From the NCBI GenBank assembly GCA_001898145.1, contig MKSR01000029.1:558001-622000 (forward strand): a DNA stretch of 64,000 bases, written 5' to 3'. Of this stretch, positions 34,443 through 41,675 are shown in pieces. The notes beneath the pieces were generated by a model. The model saw nothing but the letters and a program-made list of their open reading frames with translations. It was not told where the DNA came from and did not search any database. The stretch comes from Dyadobacter sp. 50-39. GTDB taxonomy: Bacteria; Bacteroidota; Bacteroidia; Cytophagales; Spirosomataceae. The number at the start of each line of letters is the position of its first letter. Positions within the stretch are counted from its first letter, which is position 1. A program made the translations under genes and the position numbers.

Positions 34443-34486
34443 ATGGCGGAGTCTCCCGGTTGACGGGCGATTCCGCCATTCTTTTT
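34443..34486 (+). terminator. Intrinsic terminator after the lactonase gene
   Basis: Perfect 8-bp stem ATGGCGGA/TCCGCCAT (34443-34450, 34472-34479) with inner CCCGGTTGACGGG pairing, followed by TCTTTTT. Confidence 0.8.
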
Positions 34487-34593
34487 GTAGCCACTGCAAC
34501 GGTTTTTGTATATATGTCGTCTAGGTCAAATACCGTTACTCCATACTAGATCACCAGCGGACTCGTTACTCAATCTAACTCGCACTTTGTTCT

Positions 34594-37014
34594 ATGCGTC
34601 TGACCTTTACGGCCTTCCTTCTTTTTTTCCACATTATTTCTTTTGCACAAAACCGCGTTACGGTCAGTGGCTTTGTACGGGAAAAAGGGAGCCAGGAATT
34701 GCTTCCGGGGGTGAATGTCTATATTGACAACACTCCTTACGGCGCAGTGACGAACACCTACGGATTTTACTCCCTCACTTTGCCCGCGGCCGATTCCGCC
34801 ACGGTTTCTTTTTCTTTCGTGGGTTATGAAAAACAGCAGAAACGGGTAACGCTCAGGACGGACACGGAGCTGGATATCTTTCTACCCGCCATCACACAAC
34901 TCGAAGAAGTAGTCGTTTCGGCGCGGAAGCAGGAAGACTACGTGAGCCGAACCGTGCAAATGAGCAAAGTTGAAATCCCGATCCAGCAATTGAAGAAAAT
35001 CCCGGCATTCTTCGGTGAAAAGGATGTTTTACGGGTATTGCAACTCATGCCCGGTGTACAAAAAGGCACCGAGGGACAAACCGGCCTTTACGTGCGCGGC
35101 GGCGGGCCCGACCAAAACCTCATCATCCTCGACGACGCGGTCGTTTACAATGCCAATCACCTTTTCGGCTTCTTTTCGATCTTCAATTCCGATGCGCTTC
35201 GTAGCGTGGAACTTACCAAAGGCGGCTTTCCGGCCAGGTATGGCGGCAGGCTGTCGTCGGTGCTGGAAATGAATATGAAAGAAGGAAGTAAGGAAAAACT
35301 GCACGGCGAGGGCGGGATTGGCCTGATCTCTTCCCGATTGACCCTCGAAGGGCCTATTTCAAAAGGGAAGTCGTCGTTCCTCATTTCAGGCCGTCGTACT
35401 TATATAGACTTTCTGGCAGCGCCGCTGATCGCCCGGGAGCAGCGCGGTGCCGACAGCCAGGTGAAGCCGGGTTATTATTTTTACGACCTTAACGCCAAAA
35501 TGAACTACGACCTCGGCAAAAAGGACAAGCTGTATGTCAGCGGCTATTTCGGTCGCGATAAGTTTCATGCCGACGAGGAGAGCAGTAATTCCGAGACCCG
35601 CGCGGGCCTGGATTGGGGCAATGCCACAGCCACCGTGCGCTGGAACCACGTTTTGAACCAGAAGCTGTTTGTTAATACCTCTTTTATTTTCAGCAATTTC
35701 AAATTCGGTGTTTCCAGTTATTCCAAAGAATTGAATAGTGACGGTTCGCTCGACGACGAGTTCAGCCTTGAATACGATTCGCGCATCCGCGACCTGGGTG
35801 TTAAAACGGATTTCGATTTTTATCCCTCGTCCAAACATGCCGTGAAATTCGGCGGGCAGGCTACATTTCACAAGTTTGTACCATCGGCACTCGCCATTGC
35901 AGGTACATTTACCGACAATCCGATCGAGCGCTCGGTAAAGCCGGTCCATTCACTCGAAGCCGGGCTGTACATTGAAGATACCTGGCAGGCCCTGGACGCA
36001 TTAAAAGTCAATGCAGGACTGAGGGTGAGTACATTTCAAACGGAGGTAAAAACTTACGTCCGGCCCGAACCGCGCATCTCAGCAGCATTGCGCCTGGCCG
36101 AAAACCTTTCATTCAAGGCTTCCTACGCACGCATGAACCAGTACGTGCATTTACTTTCCAATACCGGCCTCGGCCTTCCCACCGACCTTTGGGTACCCAC
36201 TACCGCACGCGTTGCGCCACAGGAATCCCAGCAGGTAGCAGCCGGACTTGCCAAAGATTTCGAACGCCCTGCGCTTACGGTTACCCTCGAAGGATACTAC
36301 AAGAAAATGAACAATATCCTCAACTATAAGGAGGGCTCTTCATTCCTGAGCATCAACGGCGAGAATGCGAACGAGCTCAGTTGGGAAGACAATGTTACCG
36401 CCGGTAAAGGATGGTCGTATGGAGGAGAATTGCTCATCCAGAAGAAAACGGGCCGGTTCTCGGGGTGGATCGGCTATACATTGTCATGGACCTACTGGAA
36501 ATTCCCGGAACTGAACTTTGGAAAAACCTTCTTTCCTCGCTACGATCGCCGCCACGACCTTTCGGTGGTTGGGATTTATGAATTGAACAAACGGATCACC
36601 TTGTCGGCCACTTGGGTGTACGGCACCGGCAATGCATTGACGCTCCCGGTGTCGAGCTACCGGGCGGCGACGGACAATTTTGTTACGCGGGTGACAGCCG
36701 ACGGTAAGCCTGCGATCAGCTGGTTTGGCCCGTCGGTCAGTGAATATGGACAAAAAAACAGCTATCGTGCAGAGCCGTTCCACAGAATGGACATTGCTGT
36801 TCAATTCCACAAAAAGAAAAAGCGGCATGAGCGCACCTGGGAATTCGGGGTTTACAACGCTTACAACCGCCGGAATCCGTTCTTCTATAATATCGATGAA
36901 GAAATGGTTACCCTCCCCAATGTAAATCCTGCTACACCCGTTCCGAAATACACGCTGAAACGCTATTCGCTGTTTCCGATACTGCCTTATTTCAGCTACA
37001 ACTTTAAATTCTAA
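34594..37014 (+). CDS. TonB-dependent receptor with carboxypeptidase-like N-terminal domain
   Basis: An 806-residue outer-membrane receptor. Signal peptide to about residue 18 (FHIISFAQ), then a CarboxypepD_reg-like domain (about 22-105; VSGFVREKGSQELLPGVNVY), the link EEVVVSARKQ, plug domain (about 120-225; LPGVQKG-like LMPGVQKGTEGQTGLYVRGG, LIILDDAVVYNANHLFGFFS) and a barrel ending in FPILPYFSYNFKF with C-terminal Phe. It is shorter than SusC receptors and belongs to the group that pairs with a DUF4249 lipoprotein, encoded eight bases downstream. Ligand unknown. Confidence 0.92.
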   Translation: MRLTFTAFLLFFHIISFAQNRVTVSGFVREKGSQELLPGVNVYIDNTPYGAVTNTYGFYSLTLPAADSATVSFSFVGYEKQQKRVTLRTDTELDIFLPAITQLEEVVVSARKQEDYVSRTVQMSKVEIPIQQLKKIPAFFGEKDVLRVLQLMPGVQKGTEGQTGLYVRGGGPDQNLIILDDAVVYNANHLFGFFSIFNSDALRSVELTKGGFPARYGGRLSSVLEMNMKEGSKEKLHGEGGIGLISSRLTLEGPISKGKSSFLISGRRTYIDFLAAPLIAREQRGADSQVKPGYYFYDLNAKMNYDLGKKDKLYVSGYFGRDKFHADEESSNSETRAGLDWGNATATVRWNHVLNQKLFVNTSFIFSNFKFGVSSYSKELNSDGSLDDEFSLEYDSRIRDLGVKTDFDFYPSSKHAVKFGGQATFHKFVPSALAIAGTFTDNPIERSVKPVHSLEAGLYIEDTWQALDALKVNAGLRVSTFQTEVKTYVRPEPRISAALRLAENLSFKASYARMNQYVHLLSNTGLGLPTDLWVPTTARVAPQESQQVAAGLAKDFERPALTVTLEGYYKKMNNILNYKEGSSFLSINGENANELSWEDNVTAGKGWSYGGELLIQKKTGRFSGWIGYTLSWTYWKFPELNFGKTFFPRYDRRHDLSVVGIYELNKRITLSATWVYGTGNALTLPVSSYRAATDNFVTRVTADGKPAISWFGPSVSEYGQKNSYRAEPFHRMDIAVQFHKKKKRHERTWEFGVYNAYNRRNPFFYNIDEEMVTLPNVNPATPVPKYTLKRYSLFPILPYFSYNFKF

Positions 37015-37022
37015 AAGCCGCC

Positions 37023-37979
37023 ATGTTCCCCAGATCGATCCTTTGCTTCCTACTGATCCTGTTCCTTGCGGCCTGCGAGTCGCTGGTAACGGATGTCGAC
37101 CAGGGCAATTTGCCGCAGGTGGAGTCTAAGCTCGTGGTGCAATGCTTTATTTCTCCCCAGTCGGCGCGTATCAATGCCATCGTCACGGAATCGGTCCCTC
37201 TTTTTGCCGAGCCGGACCTGAAAGGCGGCGTCATCCCGAATGCGGTCGTCAAACTGTCCGACGGCAGCCGCGAGGCGGTAATCCCTTTTGATACTACCAA
37301 CCAGCTTTACTCGGTCGATAAAGCGGTACTACCTATTTTACCCGGTAAAACTTATTTCCTTTCGGTAACCGATGGTGTGCGATCGGTAAGCGCAAGCTGC
37401 ACCGTTCCACTGAGCGCGGTCGTGCCGAAAGCCTATGAAATCGACACCACCGCTTCGGGCGACATTTCGGCCCGTGATACTACATTAACCGTTAAATACA
37501 CCTGGGCCGACATTGCCGGGCAAACCAACTATTATCGCATCCGCGCATCACTCGACCTCGAATACAGCGTACCGGAAGGTGTCACCAATGAGGGGAAAAT
37601 TATTGAAAAAAGGGTCCGCAACCGGTTCAATTTCAACTGGGACGATACGATCGGCAGGAACGATTTCCGCAACGACGTGAACCTGGACGGCACCGACTTC
37701 CATTCGCCCATCGGCCGGGTGAGGTTGCCCAACCCGCTTGCCTATACTGCCGGCAATGGCACAACATATCTTTCGTTCCCCAAAAGCAAAATCGTATCGG
37801 TGACGATGGAAGTGTATAATACCGACGAGCATTACTTCAAATACCACCGGTCGGTGCAAACGCGGGGCGACTCCGACAACCCCTTCGTGGAACCGTCGCT
37901 GATTTATACCAATGTCGAAGGTGGCCTTGGATGCTTTGCTTCGTACAATTCCGGGCAATTCATTTATCGTCCCAAATAA
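37023..37979 (+). CDS. DUF4249 lipoprotein, partner of TonB receptor
   Basis: A 318-residue lipoprotein with lipobox LFLAAC (Cys at about residue 18) followed by Glu. DUF4249 markers: KLVVQCFISPQSARINAIVTES in parts, PNAVVKLSDGSREAVIPFD, YSVDKAVLPILPGKTYFLSV and the C-terminal EPSLIYTNVEGGLGCFASYN. DUF4249 genes regularly follow TonB receptors of the type encoded just upstream, so it probably forms the extracellular lid or accessory of that receptor, like SusD for SusC. The eight-base gap indicates an operon. Confidence 0.88.
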   Translation: MFPRSILCFLLILFLAACESLVTDVDQGNLPQVESKLVVQCFISPQSARINAIVTESVPLFAEPDLKGGVIPNAVVKLSDGSREAVIPFDTTNQLYSVDKAVLPILPGKTYFLSVTDGVRSVSASCTVPLSAVVPKAYEIDTTASGDISARDTTLTVKYTWADIAGQTNYYRIRASLDLEYSVPEGVTNEGKIIEKRVRNRFNFNWDDTIGRNDFRNDVNLDGTDFHSPIGRVRLPNPLAYTAGNGTTYLSFPKSKIVSVTMEVYNTDEHYFKYHRSVQTRGDSDNPFVEPSLIYTNVEGGLGCFASYNSGQFIYRPK

Positions 37980-38021
37980 TCTGGTTTAGTTCCAAATCAC
38001 ATTCTACAAAATCTAACAAAC

Positions 38022-38155
38022 TGAGGTCAAACTACCTCAATATGTACATCGGTGGAAACCTATTTTCATATCCGAAAACGGCTGTTCAGCAAGGCATACT
38101 TTTTTGCAAAACGATGATCTAAATCCCTATCAGATGTTCAATCAAACAGATCATC
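38022..38155. repeat. Two short inverted repeats upstream of the small PRPP-synthetase-like gene
   Basis: TGAGGT/ACCTCA (38022-38027, 38034-38039) and a perfect 8-bp pair GATGATCT/AGATCATC (38113-38120, 38148-38155). The second lies 20 bases before the ATG at 38175. Role unknown. Confidence 0.35.
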
Positions 38156-38174
38156 AATCTTAAAAATAAATATT

Positions 38175-38585
38175 ATGGACTTGCAAGGATCAGACCAGGA
38201 TAAGGTTAAGAAACCGCATCCTTCCAACAAAAACATGAGCGAGCCAGATACGCTCATCGAAACGCTTGAAGATTTGCAGGAACAAGGCTATACATACGAT
38301 TTCAACCTCACAGCCCATGCCCTGGAAGTGCACAAAGACGATGGCATTTGCCTGACATTGTCGCCGGAAGATTTTGATATTGTGCAGATATATCGCTTTG
38401 AAGGCATGACCGACCCGTCGGATATGTCCATTCTGTACGCGATCGAATCCCGGGACGGACTTAAAGGTACGCTGGTGAGCAGTTACGGCGTGTATGCCGA
38501 TGCGATGTCCAACGAAATGATCAAAAAACTGGATACCCGCAGCTCGCTGATCGTCCATCCCGAAGACGATGATATGGCTCATTGA
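38175..38585 (+). CDS. Small conserved protein often labelled phosphoribosylpyrophosphate synthetase
   Basis: A 136-residue acidic cytoplasmic protein. The core TLIETLEDLQEQGYTYDFNL, LSPEDFDIVQIYRFEGMTDPSDMSILYAIES (in parts) and GLKGTLVSSYGVYADAMSNEMIKKL matches a widespread Bacteroidota family of about 100 residues. Databases often call it PRPP synthetase, but it is far too short and lacks the PRPP-binding loop, so that name is not supported. The first 20 residues are basic and look dispensable; a second ATG at 38235 would give the family's usual length. True function unknown. Confidence 0.75.
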   Translation: MDLQGSDQDKVKKPHPSNKNMSEPDTLIETLEDLQEQGYTYDFNLTAHALEVHKDDGICLTLSPEDFDIVQIYRFEGMTDPSDMSILYAIESRDGLKGTLVSSYGVYADAMSNEMIKKLDTRSSLIVHPEDDDMAH

Positions 38586-38605
38586 TATGCCTGATATTTT
38601 AACCT

Positions 38606-38648
38606 GAAAAAAATGTTGCTTTTACCTCGGGTGAAGCAACATTTTTTG
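38606..38648. terminator. Strong bidirectional-type terminator
   Basis: Perfect 10-bp stem AATGTTGCTT/AAGCAACATT (38612-38621, 38634-38643) with a 12-base loop, flanked by a run of A on the left and six T on the right. Confidence 0.85.
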
Positions 38649-38665
38649 ATTAAAGCGAAGTGACC

Positions 38666-39067
38666 ATGGAAATGATCGAACTGACCGAACAACTTATTGA
38701 ATCAGCCGAGCAACGGTCTGCCGGCCAGCCCTATCCGCAATTTGTGAAGAACCTGAAAGCAATCGGGGTCGATAACTATGAAGTGAAGGTAAAGAACCAC
38801 AAACGTACCTATACGTCCGTTAACGGCGATAAGCTGATCGTACCCGGCGATTTGCCGGAATTCGAATGCGCGGAAGCCTTTGAGCTGGACGAGGTGAAAG
38901 CGGCAATCAAGCGCAATCAGGATGGTATCACCGATTACCCGACATTCCTGCGCGAGATCGGCGCCGCGGGTATACACACCTACGTGGCCGACCTCCGGGG
39001 AATGAAAGTGATTTACCAGGGGCCCAATTCCGAGTATGAATATGAGGAAATGATCCCGGAGGTCTAG
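38666..39067 (+). CDS. DUF1398 family protein
   Basis: A 133-residue cytoplasmic protein with the DUF1398 layout: N-terminal helix, then YPQFVKNLKAIGVDNYEVKV, a short strand pair KRTYTSVNGDKLIVPG, a charged helix VKAAIKRNQDGITDYPTFLREIGAAGI (about 78-104) and a final strand pair HTYVADLRGMKVIYQGP. Homologues are sometimes named phage envelope protein, without evidence here. ATG at 38666 is used (an in-frame GTG lies two codons upstream; another ATG is at 38672). Its stop shares the palindrome CTAG with the convergent threonine aldolase gene. Confidence 0.82.
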   Translation: MEMIELTEQLIESAEQRSAGQPYPQFVKNLKAIGVDNYEVKVKNHKRTYTSVNGDKLIVPGDLPEFECAEAFELDEVKAAIKRNQDGITDYPTFLREIGAAGIHTYVADLRGMKVIYQGPNSEYEYEEMIPEV

Positions 39068-40098
39068 CGGTTTTGCAGCCTTTCGGCCATTATGCCAAGC
39101 AGTTCGTCGGTGAATTCGAGGTGGGTCACAAACCTGACCAAACCCTTCCCGAATGTTACCGCCAGGATTCCGGCTTGACCGAGCCGGCTCACATATTCCA
39201 TTTCGGAAATGCCCTCATTCAGGCGAATGATCACAATGTTGGTATCGACCGGAAATACCTCAGCCACTTCTGCCCTCCCCGCAAATAGCTCCCCTATTTT
39301 CCGGGCACGGCTGTGGTCTTCTTTCAGGCGATCCACATGATGATCGAGTGCATATATGCCGGCTGCCGCGAGGAAACCCGCTTGCCGCCATCCGCCGCCC
39401 ATTACTTTCCGGAAGCGTCGCGCTTCGCGGATCATGTCGCGGGTACCGAGCAGCAATGAGCCCACCGGACACCCCAATCCTTTGGAAAGGCAGATGCTGA
39501 TGCTGTCGAATACCTGGCCGTATTGCGCGGGCGTCTCGCCCGTTTCGACCAATGCATTGAATAGCCTGGCACCGTCCAGGTGCAATGGTATATGTCGGTT
39601 GCTGCAAACCTCGCGGATCGCCTCGATCTCTTTAAAATCGTAGTAACAACCACCGCCCTTATTCATCGTATTTTCCAGCGAAACGAGCCTGGTAACTGTT
39701 GAATGGACATCATTTTCGGGGCTTATCGCATCGCTGACCTGCTGAGCCGAAAGCCTGCCACGGTCGCCGTCGAGCAGTTTTACGGACGAAAAGGCATTGA
39801 GCATAATGCCCCCGCCTTCGTACAGGTAAATATGCGAATGCTTGTCGCAGATGACATCGCTTCCAGGACGGGTGTGTATACGGATTGCGAGTTGATTGGT
39901 CATGGTGCCGGATGGGCAGAAAAGCGCATCCTCCATTCCAAAGAGCCTGGCAGCCTTTTCCTGCAATGCATTCACGGTAGGATCGTCGCCAAAAACATCG
40001 TCGCCTACTTCCGCGCTCCACATGGCTTCCAGCATTTCGCGGGTAGGCCTGGTAATCGTGTCGCTGCGCAAGTCAATTTTCGTTTCAAAAGCATTCAT
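39064..40098 (-). CDS. ltaE: Low-specificity L-threonine aldolase (PLP-dependent)
   Basis: A 344-residue fold-type I PLP enzyme that cleaves threonine and allo-threonine to glycine and acetaldehyde. It opens with IDLRSDTITRPTREMLEAM, followed by VGDDVFGDDPTVN, FCPSGTMTNQLAI (cofactor phosphate region), KHSHIYLYEGGG (His stacking on PLP), HLDGARLFNAL (about 172-182; Asp pairing with pyridine N and Arg) and SICLSKGLGCPVGS with the Schiff-base Lys in LSKGLG (about 207). ATG at 40098 gives the family start; 20 extra residues of the longer frame are unlikely. Convergent overlap of four bases with the DUF1398 gene. Confidence 0.94.
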   Translation of the reverse strand: MNAFETKIDLRSDTITRPTREMLEAMWSAEVGDDVFGDDPTVNALQEKAARLFGMEDALFCPSGTMTNQLAIRIHTRPGSDVICDKHSHIYLYEGGGIMLNAFSSVKLLDGDRGRLSAQQVSDAISPENDVHSTVTRLVSLENTMNKGGGCYYDFKEIEAIREVCSNRHIPLHLDGARLFNALVETGETPAQYGQVFDSISICLSKGLGCPVGSLLLGTRDMIREARRFRKVMGGGWRQAGFLAAAGIYALDHHVDRLKEDHSRARKIGELFAGRAEVAEVFPVDTNIVIIRLNEGISEMEYVSRLGQAGILAVTFGKGLVRFVTHLEFTDELLGIMAERLQNR

Positions 40099-40200
40099 GG
40101 GGTATTCGTTGCGATTTCCCGCCAAATTAATGCTTAAAGCTGATTTCCGGGCAGGCATTGCTTACTTTAAACGGGTATATTGCAGGCAAAATCAACCCAT

Positions 40201-40383
40201 ATGGAATTCGAGGAATATCTGAAGGCGAAAAAAATAGATGCGGCGGCGTTCAAAAAAGGCGATGTATTACGCTATCAGGAATGGAGCGGCCTGTTTGAAA
40301 CCATGCATCCGGAAAGCTTCACCGCCCATAAGAAATTCCTGATCAACGAAATACGCCGCCGGTACTTGCTCAAAGAGGACTAA
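40201..40383 (+). CDS. Small conserved hypothetical protein
   Basis: A 60-residue basic, helical protein starting MEFEEYLKAKKIDAAAF and ending RRRYLLKED. No signal peptide or membrane segment. The pattern WSGLFETMHPESFTAHKKFL (about 30-49) looks like a conserved helical hairpin seen in small Cytophagales proteins, but I cannot name a family. Start ATG at 40201 is preferred to an upstream TTG (40180). It overlaps the stop of the convergent flavoprotein gene by four bases (40380-40383). Confidence 0.6.
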   Translation: MEFEEYLKAKKIDAAAFKKGDVLRYQEWSGLFETMHPESFTAHKKFLINEIRRRYLLKED

Positions 40384-41528
40384 CCCTTCATTTCCTCCAT
40401 CAGTTTCATCAATATCCCGACAGTCTTCTCGGTCTGTTCTTTGCTGGGCGTCGTATCCCAGTTCCCTACAATGCCATTGCTCCCGATGTAAATGCCGTCT
40501 TTCCGCGCAATGAAGTTAGCTCCCTGGGTGTACAATTTGTAATTCACATCGCCCTGCGGAATAAGGCAGGACAGTTGCCCGGAAACCGGTGTGAGTTCTT
40601 CGTCGTTGAAAACCGGCTTGGCACCCAGCCCCATGCAGTTCACGACCACCTTTTCGGGCAATGCGTCGATATCTTCCAGCTTTTTGATTTCGTGAATCTT
40701 CACCTTCCCGCCAAACATGGTGAAATCCTGCAACTGGTGCCGCAGGTAAGTGGGAATATTGAACATGATATTGGTGCGGCGTGTCACATAGTCCGCCTTG
40801 AAAGGGTGTTCCTTCTTTTCCAGCCGCACGCGCTCGGGCAGCAGGCCTTCTATCTCGAACTCCTCCCCGCCGGCACCCGGTGAGTATACCGGTACCTGCT
40901 TAAAAACGCTGTATTCTTCCGCCCAGGTGGCGATGTCGTTCATCCCCAGCAGGAACTGGAACCTGCGGAACGAAAACCGCGTGGCATCCTCCCATATGGC
41001 CTGAAACTCCGGTTTGGCAATCTTCTTATCACATACCCTCGACGCCGGCGACCAGGTGCCGGTAGCGAGGTTACTCGTTACGTTGGGCGGTACGTCTTTC
41101 GTGTAAATGGTCACCTCGCAGCCACTTTCCTGCAACAGCCGCGATGTGGCAATACCAACCGTCCCGCACCCCAGCACCGCAATCTTCTTCTCTCCCGTCG
41201 CCAGCACATTCTTCCGTGCGATGTTGCCCGTACCCCATGACAGCGACCAACCGCTCCCACCGTGCCCGTAATTGTGTACGATCGTCTTATTACCCAGTTG
41301 CTCCACATCCAGCCTCGGCCCCGAAGCCCGGAAAGGCCGTAACCCGACCGTTTCCTTCACAATGCGGTCCATCGAAAGGCGTAATTTGGGAATGTGGTGG
41401 TAACCCCGGCTGATGTGAAAATGCTTGTCGGGATATTTCAACTCGGCTCGTGGTGCGCATGAAGACGCCACCGCGCCTAATGCGAAGCTGGCCGGGATGG
41501 CTTTTTCAAAAAAATTTCTGCGGTTCAT
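40380..41528 (-). CDS. D-amino-acid-oxidase-like FAD oxidoreductase with circularly permuted domain order
   Basis: A 382-residue exported flavoprotein: twin-arginine-like leader MNRRNFFEKAIPASFALG, lipobox-like ASSC (Cys 24). Every landmark of DAO (PF01266-type) oxidases is present, but in shifted order. The segment that is C-terminal in ordinary D-amino-acid oxidases (RIVKETVGLRPFRASGPRL, 55-73; HNYGHGGSGWSLSWG, 85-99) comes first. The normally N-terminal FAD loop follows (KIAVLGCGTVGIATSRLL, 115-132), then LATGTWSPAS (154-163), VVVNCMGLGAK (294-304), TPVSGQLS (313-320) and IYIGSNGIVGNW (346-357). The chain ends exactly where the first segment would continue. FAD-binding residues look intact, so it is probably active, in the periplasm, on an unknown amine or amino acid. 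Confidence 0.88.
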   Translation of the reverse strand: MNRRNFFEKAIPASFALGAVASSCAPRAELKYPDKHFHISRGYHHIPKLRLSMDRIVKETVGLRPFRASGPRLDVEQLGNKTIVHNYGHGGSGWSLSWGTGNIARKNVLATGEKKIAVLGCGTVGIATSRLLQESGCEVTIYTKDVPPNVTSNLATGTWSPASRVCDKKIAKPEFQAIWEDATRFSFRRFQFLLGMNDIATWAEEYSVFKQVPVYSPGAGGEEFEIEGLLPERVRLEKKEHPFKADYVTRRTNIMFNIPTYLRHQLQDFTMFGGKVKIHEIKKLEDIDALPEKVVVNCMGLGAKPVFNDEELTPVSGQLSCLIPQGDVNYKLYTQGANFIARKDGIYIGSNGIVGNWDTTPSKEQTEKTVGILMKLMEEMKG

Positions 41529-41675
41529 TGGGTTGGGAGTGAATAGTAATGGGAATTGTGGAATTTAGCCACCAACCGCTATGAATGCAAATTTTATATG
41601 GCACTGCTTCGAAATATCAAAACATTCTTCCTTGAAACACAATTTTTACCATTACCACATAAACTCCCGCAACGG
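41529..41675. other. Short intergenic region between flavoprotein and GH92 genes
   Basis: 147 bases between two leftward genes; nothing recognisable beyond AT-rich sequence. It must contain the flavoprotein promoter unless the two genes are cotranscribed. Confidence 0.3.

Noticed and set aside
38175-38585. PRPP synthetase
   Set aside because: The protein is about 136 residues and lacks the PRPP loop and catalytic region of Prs enzymes; the label is probably a propagated misnomer.
38666-39067. Prophage gene (DUF1398 is sometimes named phage envelope protein)
   Set aside because: Neighbours are ordinary chromosomal genes with no integrase, structural phage genes or attachment repeats.
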